DNA of 64,000 nt from Terracoccus luteus (GCF_003635045.1 NZ_RBXT01000001.1:806001-870000); one strand, 5' to 3'. Shown: positions 37,362-45,825, numbered from the stretch's first letter. Notes: generated by a model from the sequence alone, not told the origin. Made by a program: numbers and translations.

Positions 37362-38834
37362 GTGACCCAGCCAGCCACCGACACCAACCGCCGCCATCAG
37401 GTCGTCGTCATCGGGTCGGGCTTCGGCGGTCTGTTCTCGACGCAGAAGCTCAAGCGGGCCGACGTGGACGTCACCCTCATCGGGAGCACGACCCACCACC
37501 TCTTCCAGCCGCTGCTCTACCAGGTGGCGACCGGCATCCTCTCCGAGGGCGAGATCGCCCCCTCCACGCGTGAGGTGCTCAACCGGCAGCAGAACGCCAA
37601 GGTCCTGCTCGGGGTCGTCACCGACATCGACGTCGACGCCCGCACCGTCACCCACCAGAGCGTCGGCCGCTCGACGGTGACGCCGTACGACTCGCTCATC
37701 GTCGCCGCCGGCGCCGGCCAGTCGTACTTCGGCAACGACCACTTCGCCCGGCACGCGCCCGGCATGAAGTCCATCGACGACGCCCTCGAGCTGCGCGGCC
37801 GCATCTTCGGCTCGTTCGAGCTGGCCGAGCTCGCCTCGACCCCGGCCGAGGTCGAGCGCCTCATGACGTTCGTCGTCGTCGGCGCCGGCCCGACGGGTGT
37901 CGAGATGGCCGGGCAGATCGCCGAGCTCGCGCACCGCACGCTCAAGCGCGACTTCCGCCGCATCGACACCAAGCGCGCCCGCGTCATCCTGCTCGACTTC
38001 GCCCCGCAGGTGCTCGGCGCCTTCGGCGAGAAGCTCGGCGACAAGGCCAAGAAGCGCCTCGAGGAGCTCGGTGTCGAGGTGCGCCTCGGCGCCAAGGTCG
38101 TCGACGTCGACTCGACCGGCATCGAGGTGCAGCACGAGGACGGGCGCCACGAGCGCATCGAGTCGGTGTGCAAGGTGTGGGCCGCCGGTGTGCAGGCCTC
38201 CCCGCTGGGCAAGCAGCTCGCCGACCAGACGGGCGCCGGCATCGACCGCGCCGGCCGGGTCGAGGTGCTGCCCGACCTCACGCTGCCGGGCCACCCCGAG
38301 ATCTACGTCGTCGGCGACATGATGTCGCTCGACAAGCTGCCCGGCGTGGCGCAGGTCGCGATCCAGGGCGGCGAGTACGCGGCCGAGGCCATCATGCGCC
38401 GCGTCGACGGCCGCGAGCCCCAGAAGACGTTCTCGTACTTCGACAAGGGCTCCATGGCGACCATCTCGCGGTTCTCGGCGGTGGCGTCCGTCGGCAAGGC
38501 CCAGTTCACCGGGTTCATCGCCTGGGTGCTGTGGCTGGCCGTCCACCTCGTCTACATCATCGGCTTCAAGAACCGCATCACGACCCTGCTGCACTGGGCC
38601 ATCAGCTTCCTCGGCCGCGGCCGGGCCGAGCGGGTCGTCACCGAGCAGCAGGTGTTCGCCCGCAGCGCCATCAAGGACCTCGGGCCGGGGTACAACCCCG
38701 AGCTGCCCCGCCTGGCCAAGGACCGGCCCGACGGCCAGGTCACCGGCAGCGACCCGCAGCACGCCACCTCGGGCGCAGCCGAGGGCGTCCCCGCCGACGG
38801 TGACGCCCAGCGGGCGGGCCGCCCGACCGGCTGA
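37362..38834 (+). CDS. ndh: Type II NADH dehydrogenase (NDH-2-like FAD oxidoreductase)
   Basis: A 490-residue flavoprotein that passes electrons from NADH to quinone without pumping protons. It has the FAD Rossmann motif VVVIGSGFGGL near the start, the NADH motif VVVGAGPTGVEMAG (about 165-180), the NDH-2 block TTHHLFQPLLYQVATG and the second FAD motif EIYVVGDMMS. A C-terminal hydrophobic stretch (FIAWVLWLAVHLVYIIGFKNR) attaches it to the membrane. A 40-residue polar tail follows. It lies between atpD and atpC, which is unusual. A bidirectional terminator follows. Confidence 0.9.
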   Translation: MTQPATDTNRRHQVVVIGSGFGGLFSTQKLKRADVDVTLIGSTTHHLFQPLLYQVATGILSEGEIAPSTREVLNRQQNAKVLLGVVTDIDVDARTVTHQSVGRSTVTPYDSLIVAAGAGQSYFGNDHFARHAPGMKSIDDALELRGRIFGSFELAELASTPAEVERLMTFVVVGAGPTGVEMAGQIAELAHRTLKRDFRRIDTKRARVILLDFAPQVLGAFGEKLGDKAKKRLEELGVEVRLGAKVVDVDSTGIEVQHEDGRHERIESVCKVWAAGVQASPLGKQLADQTGAGIDRAGRVEVLPDLTLPGHPEIYVVGDMMSLDKLPGVAQVAIQGGEYAAEAIMRRVDGREPQKTFSYFDKGSMATISRFSAVASVGKAQFTGFIAWVLWLAVHLVYIIGFKNRITTLLHWAISFLGRGRAERVVTEQQVFARSAIKDLGPGYNPELPRLAKDRPDGQVTGSDPQHATSGAAEGVPADGDAQRAGRPTG

Positions 38835-38857
38835 CGCACCACCTCGTCGCACGACGA

Positions 38858-38885
38858 AGGGCCGACCGCTCGCGCGGTCGGCCCT
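38858..38885. terminator. Perfect 12-bp bidirectional terminator
   Basis: AGGGCCGACCGC (38858-38869) pairs with GCGGTCGGCCCT (38874-38885) around TCGC, followed by CTGTTGT. It separates ndh from the convergent DUF6918-like gene. Confidence 0.85.
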
Positions 38886-38910
38886 CTGTTGTCCCGGGGG
38901 AGCGGCCGCG

Positions 38911-39345
38911 TCAGCCGGCGAGGTTCTCGATGGCCGTGCCGAGGCGGGGGAGGGCGGCCTCGACGTTGCCCTTGGCCTTGCCGCGCAGGGCGCCGTAGGC
39001 CTTCTTGGCCGTCGCGTTCGACGTGCGTGCGGCCATGTCGTCGGTCACGGCGAGGAGGGCGTCGGACGCGGCGTCCGACTGCGACGCGAGGTGGGCGCCG
39101 AACGGGCGGCCCTCACGCGACTGCCAGAACGGCTCGAGCGCGGTGGCGAACCGCGGGAGCAGGCGGTCGACCGCCCGGTCGACGAAGCCGCGGCCGATGC
39201 GCTTGACGCCGGCGTACGCCGTCTTGACCGCGGCTCCGCCGAAGCCGCTCTTGGCCGCGACCTCGGCGTCGACGACACCGACGAGGGCGGTGACGGCGGC
39301 AGGTCGGCGGGCGGGGTCGAGCAGGGCGTCGGGCAGGGTGGTCAC
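38911..39345 (-). CDS. DUF6918-like protein, unknown function
   Basis: A 144-residue helical, Ala-rich soluble protein (TTLPDALLDPARRPAAVTALVG at the start, KKAYGALRGKAKGNVEAALPRLG near the end). It resembles, from memory, actinobacterial proteins grouped as DUF6918; no role is known. GTG at 39345 has GGAGGACCTCC directly upstream. It runs against the atp genes, with its start 90 nt from the atpC start. Confidence 0.6.
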   Translation of the reverse strand: MTTLPDALLDPARRPAAVTALVGVVDAEVAAKSGFGGAAVKTAYAGVKRIGRGFVDRAVDRLLPRFATALEPFWQSREGRPFGAHLASQSDAASDALLAVTDDMAARTSNATAKKAYGALRGKAKGNVEAALPRLGTAIENLAG

Positions 39346-39397
39346 GGAGGTCCTCCAGAGGGGTCGGCCGGTGGTCGGAGCATCTTCGCAGAGGCCC

Positions 39398-39403
39398 TAG
39401 ACT
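39398..39403 (+). promoter_or_regulatory. Predicted -10 box of atpC
   Basis: TAGACT fits TANNNT and lies 32 nt before the GTG at 39436, leaving room for a short leader with CCGGAGG. It would give atpC its own promoter, needed because a terminator and an opposing gene separate it from atpD. Confidence 0.5.
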
Positions 39404-39435
39404 GGCTCCCACCACCCCACGATCCGGAGGAACAC

Positions 39436-39717
39436 GTGAGTTCGCTCAAGGTTGAGATGGTCGCCGCCGACCGCAAGGTCTGGGAGGGAGAGGCACGCTT
39501 CGTGCGGGCCCGCTCCATCGCCGGCGAGCTGGGCATCATGCCCGGTCACTCCCCGCTGCTGGGGGTGCTCGTCGAGGGTGACGTGTCGATCGAGTCGGCC
39601 GACGGTGAGCGCCGCACGGTGACCGTCGACGGTGGCTTCCTGTCGGTCGACAGCAACGTCGTGACGATCGTCGCCGAGCACGTCGACGCCTCGTCCCTGC
39701 AGAGCTCGCGCAGCTGA
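39436..39717 (+). CDS. atpC: F0F1 ATP synthase subunit epsilon (short form)
   Basis: A 93-residue F1 subunit: the complete N-terminal beta-sandwich (KVEMVAADRKVWEGEARFVRARSIAGELGIMPGHSPLLGVL ends in SVDSNVVTIVAEHVDAS) but no C-terminal two-helix domain, which inhibits ATP hydrolysis in E. coli. Mycobacterial epsilon has about 121 residues. CCGGAGG precedes the GTG. It pairs with DUF2550 9 nt downstream, as in mycobacteria. Confidence 0.93.
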   Translation: MSSLKVEMVAADRKVWEGEARFVRARSIAGELGIMPGHSPLLGVLVEGDVSIESADGERRTVTVDGGFLSVDSNVVTIVAEHVDASSLQSSRS

Positions 39718-39726
39718 GGTCGCCGC

Positions 39727-40164
39727 GTGCCGTCCGCTCTCGTCACCACCGAGATCGTGATCGGCGCGCTCGTCCTCGTCGTCGTCGTCATCCTGGGCGT
39801 CACCTTCGCCCGGCGGCGCTACATCGCCCGCGGCCTGCCGCTCACGCTGTGCGGGCTGCGCACGGCCCCGGGTGCCCGCTGGCGCCTCGGCCTCATCCGC
39901 TTCGGCGACAACGCCCTCGAGTGGCACACGCTCGGGGGCGTCTCGCTGCGCCCGGCGCACCTCTGGCAGCGCCAGGAGCTGCTCATCGACGCCCCGCGAC
40001 CGCTCGTGGGTGACGAGGCCATCCCGCTGCTGCCCGGCGCGCTGCTCGTGCCGGCCCGTGAGCTCGGCCAGCCCTTCCAGCTCGCGCTGCAGGGCCCGGC
40101 CTATACCGCCCTGCGCTCGTGGCAGGAAGCCGCACCGCCCGGCTACAACGTCAACGTCGCCTGA
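39727..40164 (+). CDS. DUF2550 family membrane-anchored protein
   Basis: A 145-residue protein with one N-terminal helix (about 8-28) and a conserved soluble domain (RYIARGLPLTLCGLR ... GARWRLGLIRFGDNALEWHTL). It is the protein that follows atpC across Actinobacteria (Rv1312 in M. tuberculosis, from memory); function unknown. GTG at 39727 is 9 nt past the atpC stop. It converges on the PduO gene with only 4 nt between stops and no hairpin. Confidence 0.88.
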   Translation: MPSALVTTEIVIGALVLVVVVILGVTFARRRYIARGLPLTLCGLRTAPGARWRLGLIRFGDNALEWHTLGGVSLRPAHLWQRQELLIDAPRPLVGDEAIPLLPGALLVPARELGQPFQLALQGPAYTALRSWQEAAPPGYNVNVA

Positions 40165-40168
40165 CCGC

Positions 40169-40864
40169 TCAGGAGGCGCTGCCGGCATCCTCGGTGGTGG
40201 GTTCGCTGGTGGGCTCGGTGGTGGGCTCGGTGTCGTCCTGCCCGCGACGGCTGCGGCCTCCGCGGCGCGACGGCGCCTCGACACGGCCGCCGCCCGGCTG
40301 CCACAGCACGTCGCCGCCGTGCTCGACGTTGGCGATGCGGGCGAGGATGAAGAGCAGGTCCGACAGGCGGTTGAGGTAGGTGGCCGTGAGCGGGTTGACG
40401 CCGCCCTCGCCGGTGCCGTGGGCGTCGATGGCCGCCCACGTCGAGCGCTCGGCGCGCCGCACGACGGTCGTCGCGTGGTGCAGGTGGGCGCTGCCGACGC
40501 TGCCGCCGGGCAGGATGAACGAGCGCAGCTTCTCGACCTGCGTCAGGTAGGTGTCGCAGTCGTGCTCGAGGTCGTCGACCCACGGCTGCTGCACCCGCAG
40601 GGGAGGCCACTCGTACGTCTCGCGCAGGGGGGTCGAGAGGTCGGCGCCGACGTCGAAGAGCTCGTTCTGCACCCGCAGCAGGGTCTCGCGCACTGCGTCG
40701 CCGAGGCCGCCGGCGGCGAGGGCGACGCCGATGACGGCGTTGGCCTCGTTGCTGTCGGCGTACGCGTGCAGGCGCGGGTCGTTCTTGCCCGTGCGCGAGA
40801 GGTCGCCGAGACTCGTCGTGCCGTCGTCGCCGGTGCGCGTGTAGATGCGGGTGAGGTTGACCAT
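40169..40864 (-). CDS. Cob(I)yrinic acid a,c-diamide adenosyltransferase (PduO type)
   Basis: A 231-residue enzyme that adds the adenosyl group to cobalamin to make coenzyme B12. It has the PduO N-terminal TRIYTRTGDDGTTSLGD, HAYADSNEANAVIG, and the ATP-binding VVRRAERSTWAA. Its C-terminal tail is low in complexity (TEPTTEPTSEPTTED), encoded by near 12-bp repeats at 40192-40232. Coenzyme B12 is needed by methylmalonyl-CoA mutase, which matches the epimerase gene at 47384. Confidence 0.93.
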   Translation of the reverse strand: MVNLTRIYTRTGDDGTTSLGDLSRTGKNDPRLHAYADSNEANAVIGVALAAGGLGDAVRETLLRVQNELFDVGADLSTPLRETYEWPPLRVQQPWVDDLEHDCDTYLTQVEKLRSFILPGGSVGSAHLHHATTVVRRAERSTWAAIDAHGTGEGGVNPLTATYLNRLSDLLFILARIANVEHGGDVLWQPGGGRVEAPSRRGGRSRRGQDDTEPTTEPTSEPTTEDAGSAS

Positions 40865-40950
40865 GGCGTCACTCTCCCATCCCGGGCGGGCGGGCCCGAA
40901 CCCGGTGTCGTCGACGCCGAGCGCCCCGGCCCCCGGGTGCGGCCGGCCGG

Positions 40951-40956
40951 TAGGGT
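40951..40956 (+). promoter_or_regulatory. Predicted -10 box of murA (leaderless)
   Basis: TAGGGT is followed by exactly 6 nt and the GTG at 40963. No ribosome site is present. Confidence 0.55.
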
Positions 40957-40962
40957 CGCGGG

Positions 40963-42255
40963 GTGCGTGAGCGGTTGAGAGTGGTCGGGGGCACCCGCCT
41001 GACGGGCGAGGTGGCAGTGGTCGGGGCGAAGAACAGCGCCCTCAAGCTCATGGCGGTGGCGCTGCTCGCCCCCGGGCGGACGACGTTGACCAACGTGCCC
41101 GGTATCGCCGACGTCTCGATCATGGCCGAGCTGCTGCGGCGCCTCGGGGTCGGCGTCGACCTCGGGCCCGACGCCGGCCTCGAGCCCGGGGTCGTCGTGC
41201 TCGACGTGCCCGAGACGCTCGGCCACCGGGCCGATTACGAGCTCGTCCGGGCCCTGCGTGCGTCCATCTCCGTGCTCGGGCCGCTCGTCGCCCGGGTGGG
41301 CGAGGCCGACGTCGCCGTCCCCGGCGGCGACGCGATCGGCTCGCGCGGCCTCGACCTGCACGCCGCCGGTCTCGAGGCGCTCGGCGCCACCGTGCACGTC
41401 ACCCACGGCTACCTCGTGGCCAAGGCACCCGACGGCCTGCGCGGCGCCGACGTGCGCCTCGACTTCCCGAGCGTCGGGGCCACCGAGAACGTGCTGACGG
41501 CCTCCGTGCTGGCCACGGGGCGCACGACCATCGAGAACGTCGCCCGCGAACCCGAGATCGTCGACATCGCCGACATGCTCGTCTCGATGGGCGCCCGCAT
41601 CGAGGGGGCAGGCACCTCGCGCATCGTCGTCGACGGCGTCGACGCGCTGGCGCCGACGACGCACCGCGTCGTGCCCGACCGCATCGCCGCCGGCACGTGG
41701 GCCTTCGCGGCCGCGACGACCCGGGGTGACGTCGAGGTCGTCGACTCGGTGCCCGCGCACCTGAGGGTCCCGCTCGCCTCCCTCGCCAACGCCGGATGCC
41801 GGGTCGAGCCGACCGAGCGCGGGTTCCGCGTCACGGCGCCCGAGCGGCCGCGGGCCTTCGACGTCGCCACGCTGCCCTACCCGGGCTTCCCGACCGACCT
41901 GCAGCCGTTCGCCCTGGCCTACAACGTCGTGGCGCGGGGCAGCGCGATGATCACGGAGAACCTCTTCGAGGCTCGTTTCCGCACCGTCGCCGAGCTGGTC
42001 CGGCTCGGGGCGGAGGCGCAGATCGACGGCCACCACGTCATGACGCACGGGGTCGACCAGCTGTCGGGGGCACCGGTCGAGTCGAGCGACATCCGCAGCG
42101 GGGCGGCCCTCGTCATCGCCGGGCTCGTCGCCGACGGCGAGACGGTCGTCAGCGGCATCCACCACATCGACCGCGGCTACCCCCGCTTCGAGGAGTCGCT
42201 GCGCGGGCTCGGGGCCACGGTGCACCGGGAGGTCGACGACAGCTGGGTGCCGTGA
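40963..42255 (+). CDS. murA: UDP-N-acetylglucosamine 1-carboxyvinyltransferase
   Basis: A 430-residue EPSP-synthase-fold enzyme for the first step of peptidoglycan synthesis. The Lys-Asn pair is in [10 protein letters not shown]. In the catalytic loop the E. coli Cys115 position is Asp123 ([17 protein letters not shown]). The same substitution in M. tuberculosis MurA makes it insensitive to fosfomycin, so intrinsic resistance is expected here. The GTG start follows the leaderless TAGGGT box. Confidence 0.95.
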   Translation: MRERLRVVGGTRLTGEVAVVGAKNSALKLMAVALLAPGRTTLTNVPGIADVSIMAELLRRLGVGVDLGPDAGLEPGVVVLDVPETLGHRADYELVRALRASISVLGPLVARVGEADVAVPGGDAIGSRGLDLHAAGLEALGATVHVTHGYLVAKAPDGLRGADVRLDFPSVGATENVLTASVLATGRTTIENVAREPEIVDIADMLVSMGARIEGAGTSRIVVDGVDALAPTTHRVVPDRIAAGTWAFAAATTRGDVEVVDSVPAHLRVPLASLANAGCRVEPTERGFRVTAPERPRAFDVATLPYPGFPTDLQPFALAYNVVARGSAMITENLFEARFRTVAELVRLGAEAQIDGHHVMTHGVDQLSGAPVESSDIRSGAALVIAGLVADGETVVSGIHHIDRGYPRFEESLRGLGATVHREVDDSWVP

Positions 42256-42327
42256 TGCGGACCGCCGTCGCATGGTCCGTGGACAGTTGAAGGGTGGAGC
42301 GATTTCGACGTATTTCGTGACCTTTTC

Positions 42328-42333
42328 TTGACA
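42328..42333 (+). promoter_or_regulatory. Possible -35 element upstream of the STAS gene
   Basis: A perfect TTGACA, rare in this GC-rich sequence, sits in an AT-richer patch (42298-42335). No matching -10 lies 16-19 nt downstream, so the promoter type is unclear. Confidence 0.25.
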
Positions 42334-42404
42334 CCGATGTCCGACGGTTTCCGCGTCGCGGAGGTCATGCTGTGCGGAAGCAGCAGCGTTGGAGAGGGGT
42401 CACG

Positions 42405-42758
42405 ATGACGCTGGACGCACACTCGTACGGGGTGGTCGAGGTGTTCACGGCGGACGACGGTCACGACGTCGTCATCCGGGGTCGGCTCGACGTCCACTCC
42501 GTCCCCGACGTGCGCGACGCGGTGCACGCCGCGATCGCCGCCGGCACCGGTGAGGTGCGCCTGCACCTCGGCCAGGCCGAGATCGGCGACGCCACCGGCC
42601 TGGGGGTCATCCTGCACCTGCACCGCCGGGCGACGCGGGCCGACCGCCGCCTGCTGCTGCTCGACCCGAGCGAACGCACGACCCGGCTGCTGCGTGGGTG
42701 CCGGCTCGACCGCATCCTCACGCCGCGGCGCACCGCGGTCACCTCCCTCTCGGCCTGA
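42405..42758 (+). CDS. STAS domain protein (anti-sigma factor antagonist type)
   Basis: A 117-residue single STAS domain (VVIRGRLDVHSVPDVRDAVHAAI ... EIGDATGLGVILHLHRRA). In SpoIIAA/RsbV proteins the residue after the conserved Asp is a Ser or Thr phosphorylated by a partner kinase; here it is Thr (GDATGLG). No anti-sigma kinase or sigma gene is nearby. GGAGAGG at 42391-42397 fixes the ATG at 42405 over an upstream in-frame GTG. It converges on nucS. Confidence 0.8.
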   Translation: MTLDAHSYGVVEVFTADDGHDVVIRGRLDVHSVPDVRDAVHAAIAAGTGEVRLHLGQAEIGDATGLGVILHLHRRATRADRRLLLLDPSERTTRLLRGCRLDRILTPRRTAVTSLSA

Positions 42759-42804
42759 GCCGCTCGGGACGGTAGTGCCCGGCAGCAGACGGTCGACCGC
42801 CCGC

Positions 42805-43500
42805 TCAGAAGAGGCGTGACTCGGCGTCGTCGACCCCCTTGAGGGCGTCGTAGTCGAGCACGACGCACCGGATGCCGCGGTCCTCGGCGAGCGTGCGCGC
42901 CTGGGGCTTGATCTGCTGGGCGGCGAAGATGCCGGTGACGGGCGCCAGGTGCGGGTCGCGGTTCATCAGCTCGAGGTAGCGGGTCAGCTGCTCGACGCCG
43001 TCGATCTCGCCGCGCCGCTTGATCTCGATGGCGACGCTCGTGCCCGACGCGTCGCGGGCGAGGATGTCGACCGGCCCGATCGCGGTCATGTACTCCCGGC
43101 GCACGAGCGACCAGCCGTGGCCGAGGGTGTGGATGTGCTCGGCGAGCAGCCGCTGCAGGTGTGCCTCGACGCCGTCCTTGACCAGGCCCGGGTCGACCCC
43201 GAGCTCGTGGGCCGAGTCGTGCAGCACCTCGTGGATGAGCACCGTGAGCCGGTCCTCGCTCTTCGCGTGCTGCACGCGCCACACGGCCACGACGCCCTCG
43301 GCGACTTGGGTCCCGCCGGGCTCGGTCTCGGCCATCGAGCACGGCGGCGACATCCAGTTGAGCGGCTTGTACGAGCCGCCGTCGCTGTGCACGAGCACCG
43401 AGCCGTCGGCCTTGACGACGAGCAGCCGGGTCGCGAGCGGGAGGTGGGCGGTGAGCCGACCGTCGTAGTCGACGCTGCAGCGGGCGATGACGAGACGCAC
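42805..43500 (-). CDS. nucS: Mismatch-specific endonuclease NucS/EndoMS
   Basis: A 231-residue nuclease that cuts both strands at mismatches and underlies the MutS/MutL-independent repair of Actinobacteria. The N-terminal half forms the dimer and DNA-binding domain; the C-terminal nuclease has GPVDILARD and [11 protein letters not shown] with the acidic and Lys active-site residues. It ends in SRLF, which matches the C-terminal clamp-binding motif of NucS. GTG at 43500 follows TAGGGT (43507-43512, minus strand) after 6 nt. Confidence 0.95.
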   Translation of the reverse strand: MRLVIARCSVDYDGRLTAHLPLATRLLVVKADGSVLVHSDGGSYKPLNWMSPPCSMAETEPGGTQVAEGVVAVWRVQHAKSEDRLTVLIHEVLHDSAHELGVDPGLVKDGVEAHLQRLLAEHIHTLGHGWSLVRREYMTAIGPVDILARDASGTSVAIEIKRRGEIDGVEQLTRYLELMNRDPHLAPVTGIFAAQQIKPQARTLAEDRGIRCVVLDYDALKGVDDAESRLF

Positions 43501-43506
43501 CGGGCC

Positions 43507-43512
43507 ACCCTA
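43507..43512 (-). promoter_or_regulatory. Predicted -10 box of nucS (leaderless)
   Basis: On the minus strand TAGGGT is 6 nt from the GTG at 43500. Confidence 0.55.
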
Positions 43513-43617
43513 GAGCAGGCTCCGATCAGGCCGGGCGACGGCCCGGGGACGGTCGGTCGCCGCGGTGCCGGCCCACCGGCATCCGGCCCCGCGACCGCCC
43601 TCTGCGAGACTCCAGCC

Positions 43618-45309
43618 ATGGCTCGTGACATCACCACCGTCGGTGTGACCGGACTCGGCACCATGGGTGCCGGCATCGTCGAGGTCTTCGCGCGCGGCGG
43701 CCTGCAGGTCGTCGCGACCGAGGTCGACGACGCGGCCCTCGAGCGAGGACGGGGCGTGCTCGCGCGGTCGACGGCCCGGGCCGTGGCGAAGGGGCGGCTC
43801 GAGCAGGCCGAGGCCGACGCGCTGCACGGCCGCGTCACCTTCACGACCGACCTCGCCGGCCTGGCCGGCTGCGACCTCGTCGTCGAGGCGGTGCCGGAGC
43901 GCCCCGGCCTCAAGCACGAGCTGTTCCGACGCCTCGACGACGTCGTGGCGCCCGGGGCCGTGCTCGCCACGAACACCTCGAGCCTGTCGGTCACCGACAT
44001 CGCCGTCGCCACCGCGCACCCCGAGCGCGTCGTCGGCGTGCACTTCTTCAACCCCGCTCCGGTGCAGCGCCTCGTCGAGGTGGTGACGACGGTCGTCACC
44101 GACGACGAGGTCCGCGACAGCGTGCGGGCGCTCGCCGAGCGTCTGGGCAAGACCCCGGTCGTCGTCGGCGACCGCGCCGGGTTCATCGGCAACGCGCTGC
44201 TCTTCGGCTACCTCGGGCACGCCGTGGCCATGCTCGAGTCGGGGCGGGCCACGCGCGACGACATCGACACGGCGGCCCGGGTCGGCCTCGGCTACCCCAT
44301 GGGTCCGTTGGCCCTGCTCGACCTCATCGGGCTCGACACCGCCGAGGCGATCCTCACGACGATGTACGAGCAGGGCCGTGACCGCCTGCACGCCCCGTCG
44401 CCGCTGCTCACCGAGCTCGTCGCGGCGGGCCACCTCGGGCGCAAGACCGGCCGGGGCTTCTTCGTGTACCCACCGCCGGGGTCCGGGGGCGGCGACACCA
44501 CGGCACCGGATGCCGGTGGGCCCGCTGCCGGGGTCCGCGAGGTCGGGCGCGTGGTCGTCGTGGCGACCGGCGACGACGACTCTGCTGCGGCGGTCGACGA
44601 CCGGCTGGGGGCGTGGGTCGACGACCTGGCGGCGGTGGGGGTCGACGTCGACCGGGTCACCGTCGGCAACTCCGGCGACGGCGACGCGCGGCTGGCGGAG
44701 GCCGACGTCGTGCTCGTCGACGTGCCGGCCGGTGACTCCGGCTCGGCGCTTGTGGCGACGGTCACCAGCACGCTGACGGACGGCACGGTCGTGGCGCTGA
44801 CCGGTGCCGGGGCCGACGGGTCGCTCGCGGCCCTCGCGGCGGCGACCGGCCGGCCCGCCGAGGTCGTCGGTCTTCAGCCGGTGACGCCCTTCGCCTCGGC
44901 GCCTCTCGTCGAGGTCGTCGTCGGGCTCGACACGAGCGAGTCGACCGTCGCTACCGCGCGGGCGCTGTGCGAGCGGCTGGGGCGCACCGCCGTCACGACC
45001 CGCGACCGCGCCGGCCGTCTCGTCGAGGCGCTCCTCGTGCCCTACCTCTGCGACGCGCTGCGGATGGTGCAGGACGGCTACGCGAGCGCTGACGACGTCG
45101 ACACCGCCATGCGCAACGGCTGCGGGCTGCCGCGCGGGCCGGTCCAGGCGCTCGACGAGCTCGGCCTCGACGTCGCCCTCGACGCGGCCCGGCGCCTGCA
45201 CGCCGAGACCGGCGAGCCCGGGCACGCCCCGCCGCCGCTGCTCACCCAGCTCGTCGCCGCCGGACGCCTCGGCAGCCGCACCGGCGAGGGCGTCCGCCGC
45301 CACCCCTGA
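43618..45309 (+). CDS. 3-hydroxyacyl-CoA dehydrogenase family protein (duplicated)
   Basis: A 563-residue cytoplasmic enzyme of beta-oxidation or polyhydroxybutyrate-type metabolism. Residues 1-285 are a complete 3-hydroxybutyryl-CoA dehydrogenase: NAD motif GVTGLGTMGAGI, EAVPE, catalytic HFFNPAPV and the helical C-terminal domain (GFIGNALLFGY, GYPMGPLALLDLIG). After a Gly/Pro linker (about 286-315), residues 316-563 are a second, decayed copy: its Rossmann part lacks GxGxxG, but the helical domain is kept (GLPRGPVQALDELGLD). Streptomyces relatives show the same layout, from memory. Confidence 0.9.
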   Translation: MARDITTVGVTGLGTMGAGIVEVFARGGLQVVATEVDDAALERGRGVLARSTARAVAKGRLEQAEADALHGRVTFTTDLAGLAGCDLVVEAVPERPGLKHELFRRLDDVVAPGAVLATNTSSLSVTDIAVATAHPERVVGVHFFNPAPVQRLVEVVTTVVTDDEVRDSVRALAERLGKTPVVVGDRAGFIGNALLFGYLGHAVAMLESGRATRDDIDTAARVGLGYPMGPLALLDLIGLDTAEAILTTMYEQGRDRLHAPSPLLTELVAAGHLGRKTGRGFFVYPPPGSGGGDTTAPDAGGPAAGVREVGRVVVVATGDDDSAAAVDDRLGAWVDDLAAVGVDVDRVTVGNSGDGDARLAEADVVLVDVPAGDSGSALVATVTSTLTDGTVVALTGAGADGSLAALAAATGRPAEVVGLQPVTPFASAPLVEVVVGLDTSESTVATARALCERLGRTAVTTRDRAGRLVEALLVPYLCDALRMVQDGYASADDVDTAMRNGCGLPRGPVQALDELGLDVALDAARRLHAETGEPGHAPPPLLTQLVAAGRLGSRTGEGVRRHP

Positions 45310-45350
45310 CCCCGGCCCGGGGCCCAGCGCCCCGCCTCGCCCCACCGGCC

Positions 45351-45427
45351 CGGCGCACACACCGAGCAATGCGCGGATCCGCGTGTTGCAACACGCAGAC
45401 CTGCACATTGTTCGGTGTGTTGCGCCG
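45351..45427. repeat. Long imperfect palindrome
   Basis: About 77 bp read nearly the same on both strands. The core GCGTGTTG|CAACACGC (45381-45396) is perfect; outer arms CACACCGAGCAATG (45358-45371) and its partner CATTGTTCGGTGTG (45406-45419) match except for one G.T, and GGCGC/GCGCC arms extend it with a one-base slip. It fills the centre of a 207-nt gap. It could act as a terminator, protein-binding site or dispersed repeat. Confidence 0.75.
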
Positions 45428-45516
45428 GCGGGGCGGTGGGGGCGGGGTGGTGCGGGAGGCCCGGTGGGCGCGGGGCCGGGCACCCGGCATCCGGTGCGGT
45501 GACGGACAATGAGGTC

Positions 45517-45825
45517 ATGCCCACGCGCCGCCGACCCAGCAAGCACGCGCGCGAGCACGTGCCGCTCGACGTCAACCGCGTGCAGGGCGGCACGACCCGC
45601 GAGGAGAGCTACGCCGGGAGCCGGTGGACGGTGCGCTCCGTGTCGGGGGCCACGGCCGAACGGCCCTACCTCTGCCCGGGGTGCCAGCAGGACATCGAGC
45701 CCGGCGTGCCGCACGTCGTCGTCTGGCCCGCCGACGGGGTCGGGGGAGTGGGCGACCGGCGCCACTGGCACACCGCGTGCTGGAAGCGGCGCGACGCCCG
45801 GCCGGCCGGGAACGCCTACCGCTGA
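45517..45825 (+). CDS. Small putative zinc-binding protein ('ATP/GTP-binding protein' family)
   Basis: A 102-residue basic protein. A probable zinc site is CPGCQQDIEPGVPHVVVWP with a later HWHTACWKRR (CxxC ... HxH-x3-C). Streptomyces homologues are labelled ATP/GTP-binding, from memory, with no P-loop visible here. ATG at 45517 is preceded by GAGG and a GACAAT box 6 nt upstream. Function unknown. Confidence 0.7.
   Translation: MPTRRRPSKHAREHVPLDVNRVQGGTTREESYAGSRWTVRSVSGATAERPYLCPGCQQDIEPGVPHVVVWPADGVGGVGDRRHWHTACWKRRDARPAGNAYR

Noticed and set aside
37362-39345. The ndh/DUF6918 block as a mobile element inserted in the atp operon
   Set aside because: No transposase, terminal inverted repeats or target duplications are seen, and codon use looks like the neighbours; insertion is possible but not shown.
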